Shown: positions 1-5,387, numbered from the stretch's first letter. The stretch is 6,134 nucleotides of DNA from Actinomycetes bacterium (GCA_021819025.1 JAKASN010000132.1:1-6134); one strand, 5' to 3'. Program-made: numbers and translations. Notes: generated from the sequence alone by a model not told the origin.

Positions 1-611
1 CCATGGACAACCTCCAGGTCGGAGCGAGCCTCGCTGGTTCCTCATACATCTATTACAATTCTGAAGCCGGAACGGTTTTCAAGGTGCTGACCCAAGAAGG
101 CCACATCAGTCCGATGATCATTTTGGATGAGATCGACAAGGCGAGTGACAACTTGGCTCATGGCGATCCGCTCGGTCCTCTGCACAACCTTTTGGAACCG
201 GAATCCGCCAAGGTGTTCGAAGACGCCAGTTGCAATTTGAGAATAGATGCCAGCCACGTGATCTGGATAGCCACCGCGAATTACATCGACAAGATCCCAG
301 CTACCATCAGGAGCCGCTTCGAGATCTTCGAGATTCGCTCTCACAGCCACGGGGAGCAACTGAGCATACTCGAGGGGATCTGTCAAGAACTGGCTGGCGA
401 GTACCCTGGTATCGAATTTGATCAGGAGCTACTCGGCAAACTCTTGGAAAGAACTCCGAGAGAGCAGAACCAGATGCTTCGGCGCGCCTTGTCCCGAGCC
501 AGCCGCTTCGGGGAGTCGAGAGTCACCTTGGCCCACCTGGAAGAGACGACCACCGAGAGATATGGGCGGGCAGCACGACGGAGTATTGGCTTCAAGGGTC
601 TTGCCGGTTAG
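1..611 (+). CDS. Lon-like AAA+ ATPase, C-terminal part (5' end outside window)
   Basis: The reading frame is open from the left edge, so the ATG at 3 is probably an internal methionine. Counting from it, I see a Walker B (MIILDEID, residues 38-45), a sensor-1 Asn (IATAN, N93) and an arginine-finger segment (TIRSRF, R103/R105). A helical lid follows, with a sensor-2-like MLRRAL stretch. The spacing, and phrases such as LLEPE...F.D and VIWIATAN, match the AAA module of Lon rather than other AAA+ clades. The Walker A lies upstream of the window. The protein stops about 95 residues after the arginine finger, so there is no room for the Lon Ser-Lys protease domain. It is therefore a stand-alone Lon-type ATPase, presumably a remodelling or unfolding motor whose partner is unknown. 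Family assignment is firm; cellular role is not. Three small genes follow on the same strand after a 66-nt gap. Confidence 0.85.
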   Translation, partial: MDNLQVGASLAGSSYIYYNSEAGTVFKVLTQEGHISPMIILDEIDKASDNLAHGDPLGPLHNLLEPESAKVFEDASCNLRIDASHVIWIATANYIDKIPATIRSRFEIFEIRSHSHGEQLSILEGICQELAGEYPGIEFDQELLGKLLERTPREQNQMLRRALSRASRFGESRVTLAHLEETTTERYGRAARRSIGFKGLAG

Positions 612-628
612 GACAATTCAGCGGATCC

Positions 629-645
629 GTTTTGGGTGCATACAT
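629..645 (+). repeat. GTGCATACAT motif, copy 1
   Basis: GTTTTGGGTGCATACAT lies in the 66-nt gap between the AAA+ gene and the zinc-ribbon gene. It matches 5181-5197 at 16 of 17 positions in the same orientation, and its last ten bases recur at 4908-4917 on the other strand. It could be a regulator site or a recombination site. It sits about 33 nt before the next start codon, where a promoter would be expected, but I cannot place convincing -35 and -10 boxes. Confidence 0.5.
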
Positions 646-677
646 CTATGGCATAACTGCACGAGAGAGGCCCCGAA

Positions 678-917
678 ATGCCAGATCAGAACATACCAGC
701 CACCGACCTGCAGCCAGATGGCAACGACGATTCAATTTGCCCAAAGTGCGGGGACTCAGACATCACGGGCGGTTCAGTGGATATTGAGGACGGCACCGCT
801 TTACAGCGTTGCAGCTGTGCGGCCTGCGGTGCTAGCTGGACAAACGTCTACGACTTCGTCGGCAGCTATTTGGACTCTGACGGCGAGGCGGGGGGAGAGA
901 GCGATGGGACTGTTTGA
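678..917 (+). CDS. Small zinc-ribbon protein
   Basis: A 79-aa protein with a short acidic N-terminal tail and a central treble-clef or zinc-ribbon-like module: CPKCG (C21, C24), then about 20 residues, then CSCAACG (C45, C47, C50), followed by W54 and Y58. The four likely zinc ligands are C21, C24, C47 and C50. The layout CPxCG...CxxCGxxW is common in small proteins of phages, plasmids and integrative elements, where it may mediate nucleic-acid or protein contacts. No specific function can be named. The start is supported by GAGAGG at 665-670, seven nt before the ATG. The last 14 nt overlap the next gene, implying translational coupling. The C-terminus is acidic and glycine-rich, probably disordered. 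Confidence 0.75.
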   Translation: MPDQNIPATDLQPDGNDDSICPKCGDSDITGGSVDIEDGTALQRCSCAACGASWTNVYDFVGSYLDSDGEAGGESDGTV

Positions 918-1248
918 CGAATTGACTTGCCACATGGCGCTACCGGGACTTGGAGTGACCGATGCGGTGTTCCAAACCAAGAGCCTGCCCGCGATGTACA
1001 TGGATCGCTATGAGCTCCGCGCTGATGGCACCCTGTGGCACGAGGAATACGACATCGAGGATCGGTCGGACCCCGGCGCCACGGGAGTTGAGAGACTTCT
1101 CGGGGCAATGTCGCGGGTAAACCTGCGGTGGGAGCCCGTGAATTTTACTGGCGAGATCTATTTCTACGGCGCGGGAGACACTTTCTCTGTGGTGATCGTG
1201 AGGGGCAAGGTCGATGGCGAAATCCAACGGGTGCAGGACCCGAGGTAA
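904..1248 (+). CDS. Conserved hypothetical protein of phage/ICE type (MGLFD...FQTK family)
   Basis: A 114-aa soluble protein. It opens with MGLFDEL, then a Cys and a short LPGLG loop, FQTKSLP (about residues 27-33) and an MDRYEL...DGTLWHEEYD stretch. It ends with a beta-rich part: WEPVNFTGEIYFYG, then FSVVIVRGKVDGEIQRV. This order (MG-F-D start, FQTK, Y-I/L--DG-L, W----F-G-I-FY, then a strand ending G-V--I) is one I recognise from uncharacterised proteins of mobile elements. No function is known to me. The ATG at 904 was chosen because GGAG at 894-897 lies 6 nt upstream and because the start overlaps the end of the zinc-ribbon gene. The open frame continues upstream to 418, but only as a shadow of the AAA+ gene. 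The TAA is 4 nt before the next start, so this is part of an operon. Confidence 0.72.
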   Translation: MGLFDELTCHMALPGLGVTDAVFQTKSLPAMYMDRYELRADGTLWHEEYDIEDRSDPGATGVERLLGAMSRVNLRWEPVNFTGEIYFYGAGDTFSVVIVRGKVDGEIQRVQDPR

Positions 1249-1252
1249 CGAA

Positions 1253-1522
1253 ATGCAGATCCAGGAACGCGGCAAGGATTACTTCGTAATCGAGACCAGC
1301 CAGTGGGTAGCGGCCATCAGCGACGGCCTTTGCATCGCGCGCTATGTCTACGGGCGCTATGGCGAGCCTCGGGTTGAGATCGATAGCGACCATGCGGGCT
1401 CCACAAGCGACATCAAGAATCGCAATGAGTTTCTCGGCGCGACTGACGTTGAGGTGGCAGAGCGGATCGCCGATGGCACCTACACCGTCGCGGATCTGGA
1501 CGAGTGGTTCACGAATCTCTGA
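1253..1522 (+). CDS. Hypothetical protein, 89 aa
   Basis: I do not recognise this family. The protein is acidic and soluble, with no membrane segment, signal peptide or cysteine cluster. The N-terminal half looks beta-rich (MQIQERGKDYFVIET, then a WVAAISDG strand-turn). The C-terminal half looks helical (EVAERIADG, then VADLDEWF), which resembles small immunity or phage accessory proteins in size and layout, though that is only an impression. The ATG at 1253 is preferred over an upstream in-frame ATG at 1214: GAGG at 1242-1245 lies 7 nt before it, and it follows the TAA of the preceding gene by 4 nt. It is the last gene of the + strand run and faces the convergent hicA gene. The 93-nt gap between them shows no clear terminator hairpin. 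Confidence 0.65.
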   Translation: MQIQERGKDYFVIETSQWVAAISDGLCIARYVYGRYGEPRVEIDSDHAGSTSDIKNRNEFLGATDVEVAERIADGTYTVADLDEWFTNL

Positions 1523-1615
1523 GAGCGTGGATGTAGGGCAGCCGCGATGGTCGCCCGGAACCGACTAATGCGACTACGCCTACGAAAGTGTTGGCATTGT
1601 CACTCAGGTTGCGGG

Positions 1616-1855
1616 CTAACGGAGAGCTTCCTCGAACTCTTCCACGGTGATACCCCCGAGCTTGAGGATGTTCTGCAAAGTGCCGCCCGGGATGCGGGAT
1701 TTCCCCAACACCACAACGGTAGTCATCTTGTGGCCATCAACTTGGCGCGAAAAGCTTTGGTGCGAACCGCTGCCTTTTTTTCCCGCCGAAAAGCCAAGAC
1801 GCTTCAACGCCGCCACGACTTGCCTACTGGAACAGGCAGGGAGCCTGCTACCCAC
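1616..1855 (-). CDS. hicA: HicA family toxin (mRNA interferase) of a type II toxin-antitoxin system
   Basis: A 79-aa protein with the full HicA (YcfA-like) layout. The N-terminal helix SSRQVVAALKRLGF is followed by GSGSHQSF, carrying the catalytic histidine H32. A strand follows (TTVVVLG), then the signature IPGGTLQNILKLGGIT and a final helix EEFEEAL. HicA proteins adopt a double-stranded RNA-binding fold and cleave mRNA; HicB neutralises them. All core residues are present and the length is normal, so it should be active. The start is GTG at 1855, overlapping the end of hicB by 8 nt, so its translation is probably coupled to the antitoxin. A run of seven A residues on the coding strand (1781-1775) encodes G-K-K next to the active site and may slip. 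Confidence 0.88.
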   Translation of the reverse strand: MGSRLPACSSRQVVAALKRLGFSAGKKGSGSHQSFSRQVDGHKMTTVVVLGKSRIPGGTLQNILKLGGITVEEFEEALR

Positions 1856-2201
1856 CTACCGCCAGGCCAAGTTCCAGCAGAGTCACCGACTCCCCTGGTG
1901 CCATCTCTTCCTTGCGGCTGCGCCCGCCCGGATGACCAGACTCCAGTTCGATGGAGCACTCCTTGAAAATGCGCTCGCGCTCGCCATTCTCTTCGATGGC
2001 GTTTAGGTACGTGATTGTCGCGTCAATGACGTTGCTGAGAGCGTCGCCGGGGCTGTCACCAAAGCTGGGAACACCCAACTCCGAGCACATGCTCTGCCAG
2101 TCCCCGTCTTCGGAAAAGATCCGGAACGTAAGAAGAATATGTCCGATGACGTTCTGTCCGTCATGCAACACTGCCCATGCCGCTTCCGGGAAACGCGCCA
2201 T
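1848..2201 (-). CDS. hicB: HicB family antitoxin
   Basis: A 117-aa protein with a HicB partial RNase H-like core: strand LLTFRIFSEDGDWQSMC, then SELGVPSFGDSPGDALSNVIDATITYLNAI (about residues 41-69). This is the usual pattern of edge strand, 'elgv-s-GDs-eeAl-N---a---yl' and helix that binds HicA and covers its active site. I see no obvious helix-turn-helix or ribbon-helix-helix in the C-terminal 45 residues, so how it binds DNA, if it does, is unclear. The ATG at 2201 is chosen because AAAGAGGAG lies just upstream; the longer start at 2264 would have no such site and lies within the -10 box of the likely promoter. Order is antitoxin first, the reverse of the E. coli hicAB operon. The pair stands alone, facing the + strand cargo genes. 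Confidence 0.82.
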   Translation of the reverse strand: MARFPEAAWAVLHDGQNVIGHILLTFRIFSEDGDWQSMCSELGVPSFGDSPGDALSNVIDATITYLNAIEENGERERIFKECSIELESGHPGGRSRKEEMAPGESVTLLELGLAVGG

Positions 2202-2223
2202 GACTCCTCTTTCTCCTGATCGA

Positions 2224-2239
2224 CGGTCCAGGCGGACCG
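2224..2239. promoter_or_regulatory. Candidate operator: inverted repeat in the hicBA leader
   Basis: CGGTCCAGGCGGACCG has perfect 6-bp arms with a 4-nt centre. It lies between the proposed -10 box and the hicB ribosome-binding site, where an autorepressor operator would be expected. Binding by HicB is inferred, not shown. Confidence 0.4.
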
Positions 2240-2262
2240 GGTCGGCTTCGCATCTCCCGGTC

Positions 2263-2291
2263 ATGCTACCACCAAGGCCACTCTTTGTATA
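2263..2291 (-). promoter_or_regulatory. Likely promoter of hicBA
   Basis: Read on the minus strand: -35 TATACA (2291-2286), a 17-nt spacer, then -10 TAGCAT (2268-2263) preceded by TG one base away (extended -10). The spacing is ideal and the position is about 60 nt upstream of the hicB ATG. Confidence 0.45.
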
Positions 2292-2430
2292 CCCCCTTCT
2301 GGGAGATGACGAAGCACGTGTTATCTATCTCGCGGGGGCGCCGTAGCGCGTTCTAAGCCGGGGTTTAGCGCAGGGAGGGGCTGAGATGATTACACGTCGT
2401 GATGCTTCGCGGTGTGTCGGGAGCGCGTGC

Positions 2431-3255
2431 TCAACTTCCTACTGCGATGCAGCGGATCGAGCCATCCGAGCCCGTCGAGTACAGTCGCCACCATCCGTAG
2501 CGATCTCTCCCGCGCACAGCGGGGGGAACTGCGTTGAGGGCATGGACCATGGTGTCGCCAATCGTCGCTTCGTAAAATGTGTGCATATGTCCACAGACTT
2601 GAAGCTTGGGTTTCAGTTCTTCAATTAGAACCCGGATCAATGCCTTGCCAACGCCGTCGATGATGCCGCTCGGCCAATCGTGGGTAATGAGAACGTCGAT
2701 TCCGCCAAGAGCCTGGCCTTGTTCTATCGCAGCCTCGATTTCGCATTCGAGATAGTAGCTGCGTTCTTTCTTGGAGGTGCCCCGAATAGGCAGCATTTCC
2801 CCTCCTTCGATGCCCGATAGCCACGCGAGATTCAGGTTCTCGATGCTTGCTGCTCCAGCTCTGCCCAAGTAGTAGACGTTATCGCCCCATGGGACGGGAT
2901 ATGGCCCTTCGGTTTGATCAAGCGCTTCGTAGGGCTCGTGATTGCCGCCGATGAAATACACCGGCGCAGCCAAGTCGCCGGAACGCAGCGCGGCGAAGGT
3001 TCCCATGGTTCGGTATTTGGAGGGCACATGCGACATAAGCATTTCTGACTCGTTGCGGTACGGTGAGGCATCTCCCACCTGGAGGACCGCATCGGGCGCC
3101 CGTCCCAGGACCGCACCCGCTACCTCCAGCGCCTGAATTACCGACTCCCAGTGCCCATGAACGTCTCCGATGGCGAGGAAGGTTGTTTCGGTGGAAGGTG
3201 ATGCCGCAGCCACGGTTCCCATTATGCCGGGTGAGCGCGACAGGGCGGAGCACAC
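2431..3255 (-). CDS. Calcineurin-like metallophosphoesterase resembling RNA lariat debranching enzyme (Dbr1)
   Basis: A complete dinuclear-metal phosphoesterase. Numbering from the GTG at 3255, I see GDVHG (D31, H33), VGD (D62), GGNHE (N105, H106), THDWP (H192) and CGHMH (H223, H225). Beyond these universal motifs, the order and wording follow Dbr1: a VPSKYRTMGTF segment, then FIGGNHE, DNVYYLG, LSGI, RSYYL, IDVLITHDWPSGI and a P-----GHMH ending. Yeast Dbr1 has close counterparts in the same order. Dbr1 cleaves 2'-5' phosphodiester branches in intron lariats. Two differences matter: the first motif has Asp where eukaryotic Dbr1 has Cys, and the stretch between LSGI and RSYYL, where the lariat-recognition loop sits, is short. 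Substrate is therefore open. Start is uncertain: GTG at 3255 lies 8 nt after the upstream gene's stop, ATG at 3222 is an alternative, and neither has a strong Shine-Dalgarno. Confidence 0.88.
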   Translation of the reverse strand: MCSALSRSPGIMGTVAAASPSTETTFLAIGDVHGHWESVIQALEVAGAVLGRAPDAVLQVGDASPYRNESEMLMSHVPSKYRTMGTFAALRSGDLAAPVYFIGGNHEPYEALDQTEGPYPVPWGDNVYYLGRAGAASIENLNLAWLSGIEGGEMLPIRGTSKKERSYYLECEIEAAIEQGQALGGIDVLITHDWPSGIIDGVGKALIRVLIEELKPKLQVCGHMHTFYEATIGDTMVHALNAVPPAVRGRDRYGWWRLYSTGSDGSIRCIAVGS

Positions 3256-3263
3256 TCAGGTCG

Positions 3264-3962
3264 CTACACAGAGTACACGTTGCCGACCTCGGCGACCCAC
3301 CAGGTGCCGGTAATACGTGCGAGGGTGATGCTGACGCCCCAGCCGACCTCGGCGAGCGCTGACGCCTGTTCAGAGACGGCAAGGGGACCGATCCCACCAG
3401 CGAAGTACAGTGCGCCAGGCGCGACGCGCTCAATCACGAGGAAGTCCTCGACAAGGTCTCCTTTGCCAAGGGCACCGGGATCGAAGTCTGGAGCGGCACG
3501 GCTCTGGTTATAGAGCAGGCGAGCGAGGCGTTCGGCGCGGGGAAGATTGCGCGCGGCGTGTGCCACTTGGCCCACAGCGAGTTCTCGCTCGTCGTCGCTC
3601 ACGTAGCCTTGCTCGTCGAGCCATGTGGCGAGCTTCTTTGTGACCGTGCCCGCCGAGCGCAGTACCTCCAGGCTCCCCATCACCTTTCGGGCCATGAAGT
3701 AGTTGAGGAACTCTCCGAGGTGCCCAAGGATGTGCTCCGGGCCGAAGAGGTGGCAGAACGCCTCCTCGTCCCCAGCGTGATACGCCTCCTCGAAGCGCTT
3801 GGCATCGACCGTGTCGAGTGACTGGTAGGCGTAGCCGTTGAGCGAGTAGCGAAGCAAAACTATGATGTCTTCGTAGTTGCGCATCGTGCGTTCCGAGCGT
3901 CGATGTCGTTGGTCCTCTATGAATGCGTCGAGTACCGTTTCGATCGTGACGCCTTGGTTCAT
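3264..3962 (-). CDS. Conserved protein of unknown function with integrase-like N-terminal (SAM-like) helices
   Basis: Residues about 5-45 (TIETVLDAFIEDQ, then SERTMRNYEDIIVLLRYSL) look like the core-binding helices of tyrosine recombinases. A helical stretch follows (GHLGEFLNYFMARKVM, then AGTVTKKLATWLDEQGYV). There is no catalytic R-H-R-Y domain, and at 232 aa there is no room for one. The last ~60 residues are strand-rich and end in GWGVSITLARITGTWWVAEVGNVYSV. I recognise the whole layout, including the GP-V--A--L---GW-I---L-R--G-W---EV-NVY ending, as a conserved but unnamed family of archaea and bacteria; this is from memory. The ATG at 3962 was chosen over a TTG two codons earlier because an actinobacterial -10 box sits 6 nt before it. 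It forms an operon with the metallophosphoesterase, which starts 8 nt downstream. Confidence 0.75.
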   Translation of the reverse strand: MNQGVTIETVLDAFIEDQRHRRSERTMRNYEDIIVLLRYSLNGYAYQSLDTVDAKRFEEAYHAGDEEAFCHLFGPEHILGHLGEFLNYFMARKVMGSLEVLRSAGTVTKKLATWLDEQGYVSDDERELAVGQVAHAARNLPRAERLARLLYNQSRAAPDFDPGALGKGDLVEDFLVIERVAPGALYFAGGIGPLAVSEQASALAEVGWGVSITLARITGTWWVAEVGNVYSV

Positions 3963-3974
3963 TCCCAAATTCTA
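3963..3974 (-). promoter_or_regulatory. Leaderless promoter (-10 TAGAAT)
   Basis: On the minus strand TAGAAT (3974-3969) is followed by six bases and then the ATG at 3962, placing the transcription start on or next to the A of the start codon. There is no Shine-Dalgarno at a usable distance. No good -35 is visible, which is common for such promoters in Actinomycetota. Confidence 0.5.
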
Positions 3975-4159
3975 CCAGCACCTCGACGCGCGTGGCCCGC
4001 CGAGGTGAGTGAGCGTGGCTAAAGATGATCGCTGTTCGGAAGCGCCGCAGGCCGGGCAAGCTCGACCGCTACTAATGAGCACTCTCGCTGTGTTGGACGT
4101 CTGCCTCTACCCCCTACGTTGGCGACTAATGGCGCATCCTCATCGAGCCTGCCTGAGCG
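3975..4159. other. Gap without a recognised gene
   Basis: Lies between the leaderless promoter and the end of the broken methyltransferase frame. I find no tRNA, no terminator and no continuation of the methyltransferase in any frame. The only open reading is a 15-codon + strand ORF ending in basic residues (4025-4072), which I do not consider a gene. It is probably the junction left by the deletion or insertion that truncated the methyltransferase. Confidence 0.4.
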
Positions 4160-4420
4160 TCACAGGCACCCTGCCCGTACTACTCTAAACGGGTTGACCG
4201 AATGTTTACCGTATGTCTGGCCCTTGAAACCGACCCGGCTGCCAGCGGCCGAACGAACGGTCTTCATCGTCTGGCGCGTCTGCACCTTGCCCGCGTTGAA
4301 GGGCGGGTCTACATAAATAAGCCGAAAGCTTGCGTCCGGCAGTGTCCGAAGAAACTCCAAATTGTTACCCTTGACGACAAGATCATCTCCGTCCGGGGTC
4401 CAATGCAAGCTCAGTCCCAC
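4160..4420 (-). pseudogene. N-terminal fragment of a DNA (adenine/cytosine-N4) methyltransferase
   Basis: From the GTG at 4420 the frame encodes GDDLVVKGNNLEFLRTLPDA, then FRLIYVDPPFNAGKVQTR. This is the start of a site-specific DNA methyltransferase of the N6/N4 class, with the catalytic DPPF motif (motif IV) at about residues 38-41. Actinobacterial relatives continue for roughly 200 more residues, through the target-recognition part to the AdoMet-binding DPFAGSGT motif near the C-terminus. Here similarity ends after about GFKGQTYG (near 4205), and the frame runs on for ~15 unrelated residues to a stop. The fragment lacks the AdoMet site and cannot be active. Its GTG overlaps the stop of the upstream gene by 10 nt, the remains of a translationally coupled pair. 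The longer open frame up to 4594 is a shadow of that upstream gene. Confidence 0.75.
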
Positions 4421-4785
4421 GCTTCGAAAATCTTGTCGGCGCGGTGATCGGGCGCGGATGCGGGATCGCCGGTGGAGCGAGGGCGGTAGGCAACCATGCG
4501 TCGGTGGAGAGGTTGGGCGCGCATCCGGTGCACGCCCTGTGAACGCTCGGCGGCACCGTACACGCGATTCAAGAGGTCGGCGAGGTGTCGGCACTGTTGC
4601 GGAGAGCCGTCGAAGTCTGGATCGATCTGATGCAGGGCCGAGCGGAAGAGAAGCACGGGCGGGCAGGCGGTGGACATGCTCATCATCACGGTGGAGATGA
4701 TCTCAAGACCCTCGGGGCGTTCGGCGATGGCCGCGCCGGCGAGGTCGGAATGATAGAGCTTTTCGATGATGTCCGCGTCGTACAT
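4411..4785 (-). CDS. Hypothetical protein, 124 aa, upstream partner of the broken methyltransferase
   Basis: I do not recognise this family. The N-terminal half is helical and soluble (MYDADIIEKLYH, then AAIAERPEGLEIISTVMMSM and a CPPVLLFRSALHQIDPDFDG stretch). The C-terminal half is rich in Arg, His and Pro. No metal or nucleotide motif is evident. Coding is supported by strong G/C preference at third codon positions across the frame, clearly higher than in most neighbours, which may mean a different origin for this cassette. The ATG at 4785 is preferred over a GTG at 4794 because GGGGGAG lies 8 nt before the ATG but touches the GTG. The stop overlaps the methyltransferase GTG, so the two were probably translated together; it may be an accessory or control protein of that enzyme, which is inference. 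The gene itself looks intact. Confidence 0.6.
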   Translation of the reverse strand: MYDADIIEKLYHSDLAGAAIAERPEGLEIISTVMMSMSTACPPVLLFRSALHQIDPDFDGSPQQCRHLADLLNRVYGAAERSQGVHRMRAQPLHRRMVAYRPRSTGDPASAPDHRADKIFEAWD

Positions 4786-5180
4786 GAACGCCACTCCCCC
4801 GTCGGGCTAATTGCCTCCGCTTGCAGCGCTTGGGAACGGGCGACTACCACATGGGTATCTACAATTGCCTGGGCCGACCGTAGCGCTCCGAACAGAGAAC
4901 ATTGAATATGTATGCACGGGTTGCAGACCTTTGATGGGCGGTATGAGGGTTCGTAGCTGAGATGGCCGCAGGGCGAGTGAGGCGGACTCGGCGATGATCG
5001 TGATGTTGATTGCGGACGGGGCGATAGCTGGGTTCTGAGTCGGGGGCGCGGGGAGGGTCAATTGTCGCCCACACCCTTAGCAGTTCGATAAAACGGGCGC
5101 GCGGAGTGGCCGATTCTCGGAGTCCTCGGAGCTGCCGAGGAGACGTTTTGGGGTCGTTCGGGCCGGGTGCTTTCGGGTCT
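4786..5180. other. GC-rich stretch without a recognised gene
   Basis: About 400 nt upstream of the 124-aa gene. Several open frames cross it on the minus strand (for example 4859-5275 and 4807-5061), but their translations are low-complexity, rich in Pro, Arg and Ser, carry no motif I know, and lack ribosome-binding sites. The promoter for the 124-aa gene should lie here. The only notable element is the GTGCATACAT copy at 4908-4917. Confidence 0.4.
4908..4917 (-). repeat. GTGCATACAT motif, copy 2
   Basis: An exact 10-bp match (11 bp with copy 3: GTGCATACATA) on the minus strand. It lies about 120 nt upstream of the 124-aa gene start and points towards it, as copy 1 points towards the zinc-ribbon gene. 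Confidence 0.45.
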
Positions 5181-5197
5181 GTTTGGGGTGCATACAT
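5181..5197 (+). repeat. GTGCATACAT motif, copy 3
   Basis: GTTTGGGGTGCATACAT differs from copy 1 (629-645) at one of 17 positions and has the same orientation, 4.55 kb away. It ends 6 nt before the possible IS end at 5204. Confidence 0.5.
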
Positions 5198-5203
5198 AAC
5201 TAG

Positions 5204-5253
5204 TGGAAATGCTTGACCAATTTGGCCCCGGTTTGATTGAGTGATTTGGCCCC
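5204..5253 (+). mobile_element. Possible insertion sequence end, IS21-like (remnant)
   Basis: TGGAAATGCTTGACC is followed by two direct copies of ATTTGGCCCC (5220-5229 and 5244-5253), 24 bp apart. A TG-starting terminus with internal GGGGCCAAAT-type repeats is how IS21-family ends look. No istA or istB transposase and no second end are seen in the window, so this would be a lone remnant or the edge of a deleted copy. Based on pattern memory only. Confidence 0.3.
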
Positions 5254-5353
5254 ACTCCCGACCTAGATCATACATGTTCTTTGGGTGCCCGATCGAATGC
5301 CAGAAGGGTCGTTGTCGGGTCGATGGTCTCGTTCGTCGACGACTCCCAGACGA

Positions 5354-5387
5354 GTGGGTATCGGTTACGTAACGTTACGATACCCAC
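5354..5387. repeat. Inverted repeat at the left edge of the 56-bp array
   Basis: GTGGGTATCG (5354-5363) pairs perfectly with CGATACCCAC (5378-5387) around a 14-nt centre. The centre contains GTTACGTAAC overlapping GTAACGTTAC, two 10-bp palindromes sharing five bases. It caps the array with an inverted half-copy of the unit. Confidence 0.8.

Noticed and set aside
418..903. Upstream extension of the 114-aa gene frame
   Set aside because: It is out of frame with the AAA+ and zinc-ribbon genes, which account for this DNA; the start at 904 has a ribosome-binding site.
1547..2006. Two + strand frames of 139 and 119 aa
   Set aside because: They are antisense shadows of hicA and hicB, whose family features are clear.
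2621..3433. Several minus and plus frames overlapping the phosphoesterase
   Set aside because: Arg/Pro/Ser-rich translations without motifs; the phosphoesterase frame has every catalytic motif.
3508..4059. 183-aa minus strand frame
   Set aside because: Highly Arg-rich shadow of the 233-aa gene, which has a matching conserved family ending.
3975..4159. tRNA or attachment site next to the island genes
   Set aside because: No cloverleaf, no T-arm sequence and no tRNA 3' end could be found on either strand.
4859..5275. 138-aa minus strand frame
   Set aside because: Low-complexity translation, no ribosome-binding site, and it crosses the possible IS end and a repeat motif.
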